A stretch of 64,000 nt of DNA from JBBPZK01 sp965219175 (GCA_965219175.1 CBDCNI010000001.1:2294001-2358000); one strand, 5' to 3'. Positions 33,186 to 41,190 are shown, counted from the first letter of the stretch. Notes: a model not told the origin generated them from the sequence alone. A program made the numbers and translations.

Positions 33186-34274
33186 TTAGAGCAGACCGCG
33201 TTTGCCGAGGAAAACGACTGCGGCGGCGACGAAGACGACCTGCACCGCTATAAAGATCCAAAACGCCAGCGGACCATCCGAGCCCGGCAACTGCCTGAAG
33301 TTCGTACCGTAGATGCCGGAGAGCAGGGAGAGCGGACCGAGGATCGCGGCGAAGACCGTCAGCCGCCGGATGCCGAGACCGCTGCGCTCGTCGCGACGAA
33401 GACGATAAGCTTCGACCGCCCCCTCGACGTAGTCGCGGGTCGCGTCAGCCATGTCCACAGCTTCCCGCTGGTTGTCAGCCACATCCGAAAAGCTCCCCCG
33501 CAAGGAGCGTGAAGTCCGCCCGACGCGCCGCAGTATTTCCTGTTGGGCGATGGCGAGCCTCCGGAAGGCGGAAAGGTCGCGGCGCAGTGCGATCAGGTTT
33601 TCTAGCGCCGCTACCGAGGCCCGCTCTTCTCCGGGGTCGAGCGAGAATTCCAGCTCCTCGGCGGCGGTTGCGATCTCGACCAGACCCGGCAGATGCCCGT
33701 CTATGAGCCCGTCGAGAACGTAGTAGGCCAGCATACCTCCCGGTTCTTCGCCCAGATCCCCGGAGCGCAGGCATTCCCTCACGCTGCCGGAGATCTCCGG
33801 TAGCGGCCCGTCGCGCACCGTGACCAGGTAGTTCGGCCCGACCACCAGATCCACTTCGACCGCCAGGAGCCCGAGCGACTCCTCCCTCTCCACCCGGACG
33901 GCGAAGACCGCGACGAACACGTCACTCCTCTCTTTCACCTCGAAGGCGTCCATCTTCGGCATCCGCAGGGGCGCCGTGCAATCCTCTACGGTCAAGGGTG
34001 GGAACTCCAAGGTGTCGCGCAATATCCCCTCCGCCACGGTTCGGGGACGAATGAGGTCTATCCAGACAACGCCGCCCTCCTCAGAAAGCGCGGCGTCCAA
34101 CTCGTTTACCGGGATCTCCTCTGTATCGCCCGATGGATCTCGGTAAAAAATACGGACCTTCTCCTCGCCCACCTCGACCGGCAGCCCGCTCCCCTCGCGC
34201 TCCGCCCCACCGGTCGGGTCCCAGACCCCGAGGTACCGTCGCCTACCCTTGCCGCGCTTTTTCTCCGTAGCCAT
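33186..34274 (-). CDS. CorA-family divalent cation transporter with GTN signature
   Basis: An inner membrane magnesium/cobalt-type channel of 362 residues: a large cytoplasmic N-terminal domain and two C-terminal helices. The signature before the loop reads YGTNF rather than the usual YGMNF; the loop is short and acidic (RQLPGSDGPLAFW). GxN variants occur among CorA-like proteins, so this may affect ion choice. ATG 34274 (MATEKKRGKGRRRYLGV) is preferred; the frame extends 101 residues upstream, but that part overlaps the selenoprotein gene on the other strand and looks unlike CorA. The ribosome binding site is weak. Confidence 0.9.
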   Translation of the reverse strand: MATEKKRGKGRRRYLGVWDPTGGAEREGSGLPVEVGEEKVRIFYRDPSGDTEEIPVNELDAALSEEGGVVWIDLIRPRTVAEGILRDTLEFPPLTVEDCTAPLRMPKMDAFEVKERSDVFVAVFAVRVEREESLGLLAVEVDLVVGPNYLVTVRDGPLPEISGSVRECLRSGDLGEEPGGMLAYYVLDGLIDGHLPGLVEIATAAEELEFSLDPGEERASVAALENLIALRRDLSAFRRLAIAQQEILRRVGRTSRSLRGSFSDVADNQREAVDMADATRDYVEGAVEAYRLRRDERSGLGIRRLTVFAAILGPLSLLSGIYGTNFRQLPGSDGPLAFWIFIAVQVVFVAAAVVFLGKRGLL

Positions 34275-34334
34275 CCTGTAAGTGTACCCAACCCAGATGC
34301 TAACATTGGCAAAATCCGAGAATAGGAGGTAAAG

Positions 34335-34571
34335 ATGAGCGATCACAAAACAGTCGTCTACACGCAGCCTGGTTGAGGCGCCTGTCACCAGGAGACAGAG
34401 TTTCTGTCCCAAAAAAGTGTCGAGTTCACCGAAAAGGACATCCAGGCGGATCCAGAAGCGCTGCAAGAGTTGATCCAGATGAACTCCCAGGCGACCCCCA
34501 CCACCGTAATAGACGGCGAAGTTATAATAGGCTTTGCCAAGAAGCAGATAAGCGAGAAGCTCGGGCTCTGA
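34335..34571 (+). CDS. Glutaredoxin-like selenoprotein candidate (in-frame UGA at the redox cysteine)
   Basis: A 78-residue thioredoxin-fold protein of the glutaredoxin/NrdH type. Reading: VVYTQPG, then TGA at 34374-34376 (codon 14), then GACHQETEFLSQKSVEF and, later, QATPTTVIDGEVIIGF with the cis-proline TP. The TGA is exactly where the family has the first cysteine of CxxC, so with selenocysteine the active site is U-G-A-C. Frame continues cleanly for 64 codons to a TGA stop. AGGAGG lies 5-6 bases before the ATG, one of the best binding sites in this region. A SECIS-like hairpin follows the TGA. Homologous glutaredoxins with Cys in this position are widespread. It is divergent from corA and convergent with the broken VOC gene. 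Alternative: simple nonsense mutation, which would not explain the hairpin. Confidence 0.85.
34391..34410 (+). promoter_or_regulatory. Bacterial SECIS-like hairpin in the glutaredoxin-like gene
   Basis: Stem GG(A)GACAGA pairs with UCUGUCCC: eight base pairs with one bulged A, closed by a three-base loop GUU at 34400-34402. The loop begins 23 bases after the UGA and its first base is G, both as in known bacterial SECIS elements (loop about 16-37 bases downstream, G in the first two loop bases). SelB would bind here to deliver selenocysteyl-tRNA. It lies inside the coding region, as usual in bacteria. Confidence 0.8.
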
Positions 34572-34578
34572 AGCCAAC

Positions 34579-35007
34579 TCACACGTAGAACTCCATGCCT
34601 TCCGGAGGATCCTCCCGGTCCGCCCGCAGCCTGCTCTCCAGGTCAGAGGCGTGTATCTCCAGGCGGTGTCCGTCCGGGTCGGTGAAGTACAGGGAGTCGC
34701 CCTCCGTGGAGTTCTCTTGCCAAATCCGTGCGCCGGAGTCCTCGATACGCTTCGCCAGACGGTCGAAGTCCTCCGACGCGACGGAAAAGGCGAGGTGCGT
34801 ATACCTGGCAGACGGTTTTTCCGGCGTACTTTCGTCCTAGATCAAGACGACCCAGGCTTCTCCGACCAGAAGATACGCCCCAGTATTCCACCGGGCGACC
34901 GGACGACATCCGAGCACCCGTACATAGAACCCGAACGACTCGTCCAGGTCGGCCACAGAGAACGTAACGTGGTTGATCCCCTTCAAAGCACCGCGCAGAA
35001 AGGCCAC
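34579..35007 (-). pseudogene. Fosfomycin-resistance-type VOC (FosA/FosX-like) gene with in-frame TAG
   Basis: A glyoxalase/VOC-fold thiol transferase-like protein of about 142 residues. Seen: KGINHVTFSVADLDESFGFYV, RYTHLAFSVASEDF, and DSLYFTDPDGHRLEIH; the three likely metal ligands (H, H, E) are all kept, and the C-terminus ends GMEFYV like its relatives. In the middle, WVVLI is followed by TAG (34839-34837) and then DESTPEKP; relatives have leucine there (WLCLSLD type), so one base change TTG to TAG explains it. The rest is undamaged, so the lesion is either recent, a sequence error or bypassed. Start GTG 35007 or TTG 34986. Convergent with the selenoprotein gene, 7 bases apart. Confidence 0.8.
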
Positions 35008-35055
35008 GCCCTTTCACAACAACCGCCAACCATCAGCCGTCGGCTTTTGCTTTCT

Positions 35056-35091
35056 ACTGACAGGCTGAAATGCTGACTAGCTGACAAGCTC
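35056..35091. repeat. Octamer-period repeat array C (GCTGAnnn on the plus strand)
   Basis: Units ACTGACAG, GCTGAAAT, GCTGACTA, GCTGACAA and GCTC, ending right at the trpE stop codon (35092-35094). Same family as arrays A and B, and like B it abuts the 3' end of a minus-strand gene. Just before it, AGCCGTCGGCTTTT forms a short palindrome that may add to termination. Confidence 0.65.
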
Positions 35092-36615
35092 CTACAGCCA
35101 CATCCCCCGACTGCGGGCGACTTCCAGCGCCTGCACCATGGCCCGCGCCTTGTTACGGCTCTCCTCGTACTCTAGTTCCGGCACCGAGTCGGCGACGACC
35201 CCGCCGCCGGCCTGGAAATGGACGACGCCGGCTTTTAGCAGGGCTGTACGGAGTGTTATGCAGGTATCGAGGCGTCCGTCCACGCCATAGTAGCCCATCG
35301 CCCCAGCGTAGGGGCCACGGCGGGTTGGTTCCAGCTCGTCGATGATCTCCATCGCCCGGACTTTGGGCGCCCCGGAGACGGTTCCCGCCGGGAAAGCAGC
35401 CGCCAGGGCGTCGAGGGCGGTCAGGTCTTCGCGCAGGTTCCCCTCCACCGTCGAGACGATGTGCATCACGTGAGAGTAGCGTTCGATCTCCATAAAGCTC
35501 GCGAGTTCGACGGAGCCGATCTCACTGACCCTCCCGAGGTCGTTGCGCCCGAGGTCAACGAGCATCACGTGCTCGGCCCTCTCCTTCTCGTCCGCGAGCA
35601 ACTCCGCCGCGAGCGCCAGGTCCTCCTCGTCACTCGCGCCCCGGCGACGGGTTCCGGCCACAGGCCGGGTCATCGCCCGCCTCCCTTCCACCCGCACCAA
35701 CGGCTCTGGCGAAGCCCCGACCAGCGAGAGGTCCCCTAGCTTAAGGTAAGTCATATAAGGAGATGGGTTTACCGTGCGCAAGCCCCGATAGAGTAGCAGC
35801 GGGTCAAGGTCTCCAACTTCCGCCCGGAAGCGTTGGGAAGGCACGACCTGAAACGCGTCTCCCGCCCGGATGTACTCTATGGCCCGTTCTACCGCCTCCG
35901 CGTAGCCTTTCTGGGTGAAGTTGGAGGAGATGTCCGGTGCGCCCGAGCCGCCGTCTGAGAGCGTCCGGTTCCGTAGCGGCGCCGCGAGCCTCTCGGAGAC
36001 CCTTCGCACGTCGTCGGCCGCGCGACGATAAGCGGCCGAGAACCCTTCACCCTCCACGTCGCGCAGCTTTCCGGCGTCTACCAATGAGATCACGAGCACC
36101 TTGTGCCGCAGATGGTCGAAGACGACCAGTGTGTCGGTGATGGCGAAGTACGCCTCCGGCACGCCCAACTCGTCCGGGGGAGCGTCCGGCAGATTTTCCA
36201 GGTAGCGCACGGCGTCGTAGGAGAAGTATCCCACGGCCCCGCCGACGAAAGCCGGTAGGTTCGGCAGCGGCGCTACAGTCTTCTTGCCGACTATTTCCGC
36301 GAGCCCCCGGAAAGGGTCTTTGGTCGGGACTTCCCGCACCCCGTCGGCGTCGATGACCGTGTAGATGCCGTCGCGGTAGGAAAGCGTGCGTTTGGGGTCG
36401 AAGCCGAGGAAAGAGTAGCGGCCGAACCTCTCGCCGCCCTCGGCGCTCTCCAGCAGAAAGACGTTCTCCTCGTCCGAGAACTTCAGGACGGCGGAGATCG
36501 GGGTTTCGAGGTCCCCTATAAATTCCGCGTAGACGGGCACCACGTCGAAGGACCCGGCGAGCTTGCGGGCCTCGCCGAGCGTAGGTGTGAGGTCTGTTTT
36601 AGCCGTGACGATCAC
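35092..36615 (-). CDS. trpE: Anthranilate synthase component I
   Basis: Makes anthranilate from chorismate with ammonia from TrpG. The 507-residue protein has the N-terminal tryptophan-feedback site LLESAEGGERFGRYSFLG, and the catalytic region with SPYMTYLKLGDLSLVGASPE, PVAGTRRRG, ELLADEKERAEHVMLVDLGRND and GTVSGAPKVRAMEII. So it should be feedback-inhibited. GTG start inside the last 17 bases of hisIE. It is last in the glmM-DUF429-hisF-hisIE-trpE run and about 16 kb from trpG; no leader peptide or attenuator fits in this overlap, so control at transcription is probably that of the upstream genes. Confidence 0.96.
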   Translation of the reverse strand: MIVTAKTDLTPTLGEARKLAGSFDVVPVYAEFIGDLETPISAVLKFSDEENVFLLESAEGGERFGRYSFLGFDPKRTLSYRDGIYTVIDADGVREVPTKDPFRGLAEIVGKKTVAPLPNLPAFVGGAVGYFSYDAVRYLENLPDAPPDELGVPEAYFAITDTLVVFDHLRHKVLVISLVDAGKLRDVEGEGFSAAYRRAADDVRRVSERLAAPLRNRTLSDGGSGAPDISSNFTQKGYAEAVERAIEYIRAGDAFQVVPSQRFRAEVGDLDPLLLYRGLRTVNPSPYMTYLKLGDLSLVGASPEPLVRVEGRRAMTRPVAGTRRRGASDEEDLALAAELLADEKERAEHVMLVDLGRNDLGRVSEIGSVELASFMEIERYSHVMHIVSTVEGNLREDLTALDALAAAFPAGTVSGAPKVRAMEIIDELEPTRRGPYAGAMGYYGVDGRLDTCITLRTALLKAGVVHFQAGGGVVADSVPELEYEESRNKARAMVQALEVARSRGMWL

Positions 36616-37243
36616 TGAGTATCCTCGCGACCTCTCCTGTCCCGACGCCGCGTTCCTCCAGGAGGACGAGCAGGTGGTAGATCAGGTCGGCCGACTCCTC
36701 GGCCAGCTTCTCGCCTTCGAGCGCGGCGATGACCACCTCGACGCCTTCCTCCCCCACCTTCTGGGCCACCCGGCTCGGGCCGCGGGAGATCAAACGCGCC
36801 GTATAAGACTCCTCCGGCATGTCCCGATGCCGCCGCGCGATGGTCCCGGCCAGCCGCTCCACCATCTCTCCAAGTCCTTCGGGTTTGCTCTCTTCGTGCT
36901 CGACCACGACACCGACCTCTTCTCCTGCGACCGTCCTGTAGAAGCAACTCCTCGCGCCGGTGTGACAGGCCGGCCCACGCGACTCGACCCTGTAGAGCAG
37001 GGCGTCCTCGTCGCAATCCAGGCGCACCTCGACCACTTTCTGAGTATTGCCGCTCGTGGCCCCCTTGCGCCAGAGTTCTTCGCGGGAACGCGAATAATAG
37101 TGAGCCTCGCCGCTCGAAAGCGTCTTCTCGACCGCCTCTTGGTTCGCGTAGGCGAGCGTTAGGACTTCGCCCGTCGTCGCATCTTGGGCAACGACCGGAA
37201 CGAGGCCGTTCGGGTCGAATTTGATCTCATTCGCCTCGCTCAC
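36599..37243 (-). CDS. hisIE: Bifunctional phosphoribosyl-AMP cyclohydrolase/phosphoribosyl-ATP pyrophosphatase
   Basis: Second and third steps of histidine synthesis in one 214-residue protein. The N-terminal HisI domain (1-115) has ELWRKGATSGNTQKV, the zinc residues in RLDCDEDALLYRV and PACHTGARSCFY; the C-terminal HisE domain (125-214) has RPSRVAQKVGEEGVEVVIAA-type helices (seen as SRVAQKVGEEGVEVVIAAL) and ESADLIYHLLVLL. GTG 37243 overlaps the hisF stop in a GTGA. Fusion of HisI and HisE is common outside typical actinobacteria, where they are usually separate. Confidence 0.96.
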   Translation of the reverse strand: MSEANEIKFDPNGLVPVVAQDATTGEVLTLAYANQEAVEKTLSSGEAHYYSRSREELWRKGATSGNTQKVVEVRLDCDEDALLYRVESRGPACHTGARSCFYRTVAGEEVGVVVEHEESKPEGLGEMVERLAGTIARRHRDMPEESYTARLISRGPSRVAQKVGEEGVEVVIAALEGEKLAEESADLIYHLLVLLEERGVGTGEVARILSDRHG

Positions 37244-37998
37244 CGAACCGGCACACCCGCCTCCGCCAGACGCTCCTTCGTCTCTCTTATGGTCCACTCA
37301 CCGAAGTGGAAGATGCTGGCGGCCAGCACTGCTCCGGCCCCGGCTTCGACGGCTGAAACCATGTGGTCCGGGTGTCCGGCCCCGCCGGAGGCTACTATCG
37401 GGAGGCTCGTTTTCTCGGCGACGGTGGAGATGAGGTCCAGGTCGTAGCCGCTCTCCGTACCGTCGGAGTCCATGCTGTTCAACACGAACTCACCCGCCCC
37501 GCGCTTCTCTCCCTCGACAAGCCACTCGACGGCGTCCATCTCCGTGTTGAGGCGACCGCCGTTGAGATACACTTCCCACCCGGTTCCAGATTCCCGGCGC
37601 TTCACGTCGACGCTCAGGACTACGCACTGACTACCGAAGCGTTCGGCGCCTTCGTTTATGAGGTTCGGGGTCTTTACGGCGGCGCTGTTTATAGAGACCT
37701 TGTCGGAGCCGGCCCGGAGCATGTCGCGCATGTCCGCGACCGTCCTGACGCCTCCCCCGATGGTGTAGGGAATAAATACTTCCTCAGCCGTCCGGCGGGC
37801 GAGGTCGGTCGCGGTGTCGCGGCGCTCGTGGGAAGCGGTTATGTCATAGAAGACGATCTCATCGGCCCCTTCGGCGTCGTAGCGGGCGGCCAACTCCACG
37901 GGGTCTCCAGCATCCCTCAGGTTCTTGAAACGCGTCCCCTTGACGACGCGTCCGGCGTCTACGTCCAGGCACGGGATTATCCGCACGAGCAGGCCCAC
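37240..37998 (-). CDS. hisF: Imidazole glycerol phosphate synthase subunit HisF
   Basis: The cyclase subunit that, with HisH, makes imidazole-glycerol phosphate and AICAR. The 252-residue barrel has IIPCLDVDAGRVVKG with the catalytic aspartate, and the second aspartate in LNSMDSDGTESGYDLDL; IASGGAGHPDHM binds phosphate. GTG 37998 is chosen: it follows the DUF429 stop by one base and gives the family length. hisH and the other his genes are not in the window. Confidence 0.96.
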   Translation of the reverse strand: MGLLVRIIPCLDVDAGRVVKGTRFKNLRDAGDPVELAARYDAEGADEIVFYDITASHERRDTATDLARRTAEEVFIPYTIGGGVRTVADMRDMLRAGSDKVSINSAAVKTPNLINEGAERFGSQCVVLSVDVKRRESGTGWEVYLNGGRLNTEMDAVEWLVEGEKRGAGEFVLNSMDSDGTESGYDLDLISTVAEKTSLPIVASGGAGHPDHMVSAVEAGAGAVLAASIFHFGEWTIRETKERLAEAGVPVR

Positions 37999-37999
37999 G

Positions 38000-38851
38000 C
38001 TAGAAGTAGGGGAGCCCGGCCGCGCGGCATTCCTCGGCAATATAGTCGTGCAGGGCGTCGGCTGTCGGGAGCAACACGGAACCCTTGTCCCCCGTCCCGA
38101 TTACCATCGAGCCGTCCCGACCTTTCCAGTGCCGATGCACGGTGTAGGCGGCCAACGTCCCCTCTACGAGGCTCGCGACCCGATCGAGGTCGGCGTGAGA
38201 GAGAGAGGATGTTATGTCCAGCTTCGAGAGGTCCACGTTCTCGGGCGTGTGAAGCTCCGCGGAGAGGTTCCCGGTCCTCAGGCGGAGGCCCCGCGTGTTC
38301 CACAGTATCCCGACGGCCGCTTTCAGGGCGGACGCCCGCTCCTCCTTGTTACCCTTGCGCAGCTTCGGCTCATCCATCTCCCTGAGCCTGGAGGGCGAGC
38401 CTCCGTCCCGCCCGTCGCGCTCCAGATGCAATATCTTGAGCGCCGCCACCGAGTCGACCTCCACGACCGTCCGCTGTCCCCGAGTCCGCGAAAGAGGATA
38501 ATCCGTGTATTCGACCCCGACTTTTTCGAGTGACTCCAAGACTTCCTCGGAGTAAGGCTCCCCACCGAACATCTTGCGGCTCGCCGAGTAGGCCGGTAGC
38601 GCCACCCGCGACAGCAATTTCTCTATCCTGCGCGTCCCGCGCTCGTTCGGGATGGCGAGTGGAGCGTCCACGCCGACCAGAACGCCGCGCCGATCAGAGG
38701 AGTAGTCGTCCACCGTACCGGAGATCTCCTCCGCGCCGCCGACGAACGAGTTGGCGATTATGCTACCCCGCTCGTCCAGGACAACCAGGCAAGAAGTCTT
38801 GTCCCGAGCCTCGCCCGGCCTCCACGCCAGAGCACAACCAACAAACCTCAC
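38000..38851 (-). CDS. DUF429-family protein (RNase H-like fold)
   Basis: A 283-residue member of DUF429, predicted to have an RNase H-like fold; no activity is established. Seen: FVGCALAWRPGEA at the N-terminus, GVLVGVDAPLAIPNERGTRRIEK (the conserved DAPLAIPN motif with an acidic residue) and a central FGGEPYSEEVLESLEK. GTG 38851 overlaps the glmM stop in GTGA, and its stop is one base from the hisF start, so it is coupled on both sides. Its place between glmM and hisF gives no functional clue that I trust. Confidence 0.82.
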   Translation of the reverse strand: MRFVGCALAWRPGEARDKTSCLVVLDERGSIIANSFVGGAEEISGTVDDYSSDRRGVLVGVDAPLAIPNERGTRRIEKLLSRVALPAYSASRKMFGGEPYSEEVLESLEKVGVEYTDYPLSRTRGQRTVVEVDSVAALKILHLERDGRDGGSPSRLREMDEPKLRKGNKEERASALKAAVGILWNTRGLRLRTGNLSAELHTPENVDLSKLDITSSLSHADLDRVASLVEGTLAAYTVHRHWKGRDGSMVIGTGDKGSVLLPTADALHDYIAEECRAAGLPYF

Positions 38852-40206
38852 GATACCCGCACCTCCGCTTTTATGTCGGAGCCGTCGCCGGCTTCGGCCA
38901 CGACGCCCGCGACTCTCTCGCAGACTTCCCTGCACACCTTCTCATCCGCGTGCTCTACCATCACCCGCACCACCGGCTCCGTTCCGCTCGGCCGGAGCAG
39001 GATGCGTCCTTCCGAGCCGAGCCTCTCCTCCGCCCCGGAGACCGCGAGCCCGACTTCCCGCGAGGACGCTGCGAGTTTAGCGGCGACCGGGTCTTCGACG
39101 GTAACGTTTATTAGGCTCTGTGGATAGACTTCCATTACCTCCGAGAGTTCCGAGAGAGGCTTGCCGTTGCGCGCTATCACGTCCAGGAGCGCGAGCGCCG
39201 TCACGATCCCGTCTCCGGTGGTCGCATACTCCGAGAGGATAACATGGCCCGACTGCTCCCCTCCGACCGACGACCCCAGCCGCCGCATCTCGGCCGCTAC
39301 GTGCCGGTCACCGACGGGCGTGACCTCACACGATATTCCGAGACGTTCCATCGCCTTCAGGAAACCGAGGTTGCTCATCACGGTCACGACGACCCCACCG
39401 GCCAGGGCTCCACGCTCCGACAGGTCGCGGGCGAGGATGGCGAGGATCCCATCCCCATCCACCACGTTCCCCTTCTCGTCCACGGCGAGCACCCGGTCGG
39501 CGTCTCCGTCGAACGCAAAGGCAACGTCGTACCCCGCCGCGCTCAAATTCTCTATGTTCGTCGATCCGCATCCGTCGTTTATGTTCGTCCCATCCGGCTC
39601 AGCACCGACGACCGTCAGGTCCGCGCCGGTCTCTCCGAACGCGGCGGGAGCGACCTCGTAGGAAGCCCCGTTGGCGCAGTCGAGCAGGACCTTCATCCCG
39701 GTCGCATCCGGGTGCAGGCGGTTCGAGATCTCCTGCACATAAAGCTTCCCGGCGTCCGGCAGCACTTCCACGGAGCCGACTTCGTCCCCGACGGGTCTCT
39801 CGTAGCCCTCTTCGCCGACCAGACGCTCCAGCTCAGCCTCTTGTTCGGCCGGGAGTTTTCGTCCTTCTCCGGAGAAGAACTTGATACCGTTATCCTGGTA
39901 CGGGTTGTGAGAGGCGCTTATTACGACAGCAACAGCGGCCCCGAAGCGTGGCGCGAGGGCGGCGACGCCGGGGGTGGGCAATACGCCGAGGTCTATAACC
40001 TTCGCCCCTCCGCTCGCCGCTCCCGCCGCCAGGGCGGATGAGAGCATGCCACCCGAAAGACGGGTGTCGCGACCGATCAGGATGGGACCTCCGAAAAGAC
40101 GCGCGGCGGCCAGGCCCAACTGAAGCGCGTCCTCCGGGAGGAGCCTCTTGTTTGCGACGCCGCGCACGCCGTCGGTGCCGAATGTGATGTCCGGTCTCTT
40201 CCCCAA
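38848..40206 (-). CDS. glmM: Phosphoglucosamine mutase
   Basis: Converts glucosamine 6-phosphate to glucosamine 1-phosphate for peptidoglycan precursors. The 452-residue protein has FGTDGVRGVAN at the start, the phospho-serine S99 in ISASHNPYQDNGIKFF, the metal loop DGDADR and the substrate-binding GEQSGH and LRPSGTEPVVRVM. TTG start with GAGGAGG 5 bases upstream. It follows rpsI by 80 bases, the conserved rplM-rpsI-glmM order. Confidence 0.96.
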   Translation of the reverse strand: MGKRPDITFGTDGVRGVANKRLLPEDALQLGLAAARLFGGPILIGRDTRLSGGMLSSALAAGAASGGAKVIDLGVLPTPGVAALAPRFGAAVAVVISASHNPYQDNGIKFFSGEGRKLPAEQEAELERLVGEEGYERPVGDEVGSVEVLPDAGKLYVQEISNRLHPDATGMKVLLDCANGASYEVAPAAFGETGADLTVVGAEPDGTNINDGCGSTNIENLSAAGYDVAFAFDGDADRVLAVDEKGNVVDGDGILAILARDLSERGALAGGVVVTVMSNLGFLKAMERLGISCEVTPVGDRHVAAEMRRLGSSVGGEQSGHVILSEYATTGDGIVTALALLDVIARNGKPLSELSEVMEVYPQSLINVTVEDPVAAKLAASSREVGLAVSGAEERLGSEGRILLRPSGTEPVVRVMVEHADEKVCREVCERVAGVVAEAGDGSDIKAEVRVS

Positions 40207-40227
40207 CGAAACCTCCTCTACGCGCGA

Positions 40228-40258
40228 CGGGTCCCTCTCGCCGGACGAAAAGGACCCG
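40228..40258. terminator. Hairpin between rpsI and glmM
   Basis: CGGGTCC pairs with GGACCCG (7 bp) across a 17-base loop in the 80-base gap after rpsI. There is no T-run, so it may be a partial terminator, a processing site or neither. Confidence 0.35.
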
Positions 40259-40286
40259 CCTACCGCGATATAACGGTCCTGTTGCT

Positions 40287-40679
40287 CTAGCGCTTCGAGA
40301 ACTGAGGGCGCTTACGGGCCTTTTTGAGACCGTACTTCTTGCGCTCCACGGCCCGCGAATCTCTCGTGAGAAGACCGGCCGCCTTCAGTTCGGCGCGCGC
40401 GTCTTGAGACTCCTCGGCCAGCGCCCGCGCTATACCGTGCCGGACTGCATCGGCCTGCCCCGTTTGACCGCCGCCCTCGACCTTGACCACCACGTCGTAG
40501 CGGCCCTGGCTTTCGAGCAGCGTTAGGGGAGACATTACCCCGATCTGATAAGCCGCGCGCGGGAAATACTCCGTGTACTCCCGGCCGTTCACCGTGATCT
40601 TACCGTCACCCGGCAGCAGCCGGACCCGTGCGACCGAAGTCTTGCGCCTTCCGGTCCCTCTGTACAGTGTCTCGGCCAT
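40287..40679 (-). CDS. rpsI: Ribosomal protein S9 (uS9)
   Basis: Small-subunit head protein whose C-terminal tail reaches the P-site tRNA. 130 residues, with YRGTGRRKTSVARVRL, YFPRAAYQIGVMSPL and GGGQTGQADAVRHGIARAL, ending in the basic KKARKRPQFSKR. It follows rplM by 2 bases, the universal pairing. Confidence 0.97.
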   Translation of the reverse strand: MAETLYRGTGRRKTSVARVRLLPGDGKITVNGREYTEYFPRAAYQIGVMSPLTLLESQGRYDVVVKVEGGGQTGQADAVRHGIARALAEESQDARAELKAAGLLTRDSRAVERKKYGLKKARKRPQFSKR

Positions 40680-40681
40680 AC

Positions 40682-41113
40682 TTACCTCACCTCGTAGGGC
40701 TCGGGCATCTGCGCCTCGTGCGGATGCTCGGAGCCGGCGTAGATCTTCAACTTCTTGAACTGCTGACGGGCGAGCCGCGTCTTCGGCATCATCCCGTAGA
40801 CCGCCTTGCGCAGAACCTCGGTCGGCTTGCGGGTCAGCATCTGCTCATAGCTGGTCTCCTTCAACCCACCCGGATAACCCGTGTGCCGCCGGTAGACCTT
40901 CTGCTCGGCCTTCCTGCCGGTCACTTCTATCCTGTCGGCGTTGATGACCACCACAAAATCGCCCACGTCCACGTGCGGCGTGTACTGGGGCTTATTCTTC
41001 CCACGCAGGATACGCGCCAACTCGGACGCCAGCCGCCCGAGCGTCTGCCCCTCCGCGTCTACGACGTGCCACTTACGCTCGACCTGCTGGGGCCGCGCCA
41101 TGTAACTTTTCAT
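40682..41113 (-). CDS. rplM: Ribosomal protein L13 (uL13)
   Basis: Large-subunit assembly protein. About 143 residues with KWHVVDAEGQTLGRLASELA, NADRIEVTGRKAEQKVYRRH and KAVYGMMPKTRLARQQFKKL. Start ATG 41113 (GGAGG close upstream) is taken over TTG 41134; ATG 41101 is also possible. A good promoter sequence lies about 55 bases upstream. Confidence 0.96.
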   Translation of the reverse strand: MKSYMARPQQVERKWHVVDAEGQTLGRLASELARILRGKNKPQYTPHVDVGDFVVVINADRIEVTGRKAEQKVYRRHTGYPGGLKETSYEQMLTRKPTEVLRKAVYGMMPKTRLARQQFKKLKIYAGSEHPHEAQMPEPYEVR

Positions 41114-41161
41114 TATCCTCCGGAATTCTTGCAAAGTTCAACGGAATTTCAAACGCATTAG

Positions 41162-41190
41162 ATACTAGCATATATCTATAGTACGGTCAG
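41162..41190 (-). promoter_or_regulatory. Probable sigma-A promoter for rplM-rpsI
   Basis: On the minus strand CTGACC (41190-41185) and TAGTAT (41167-41162) are separated by exactly 17 bases of AT-rich sequence, in the only sizeable gap (about 230 bases) of this ribosomal block. Predicted start of transcription about 40-45 bases before the rplM ATG. It would separate rplM-rpsI-glmM from the preceding O-methyltransferase. Confidence 0.5.

Noticed and set aside
34275..34577. Upstream extension of CorA to 34577
   Set aside because: The added residues do not resemble CorA and lie antisense to the better supported selenoprotein gene.
34837..34839. Pyrrolysine insertion at the TAG of the VOC gene
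   Set aside because: No pyl genes are visible, Pyl is not known for this family, and the aligned residue is leucine; a TTG to TAG change is simpler.
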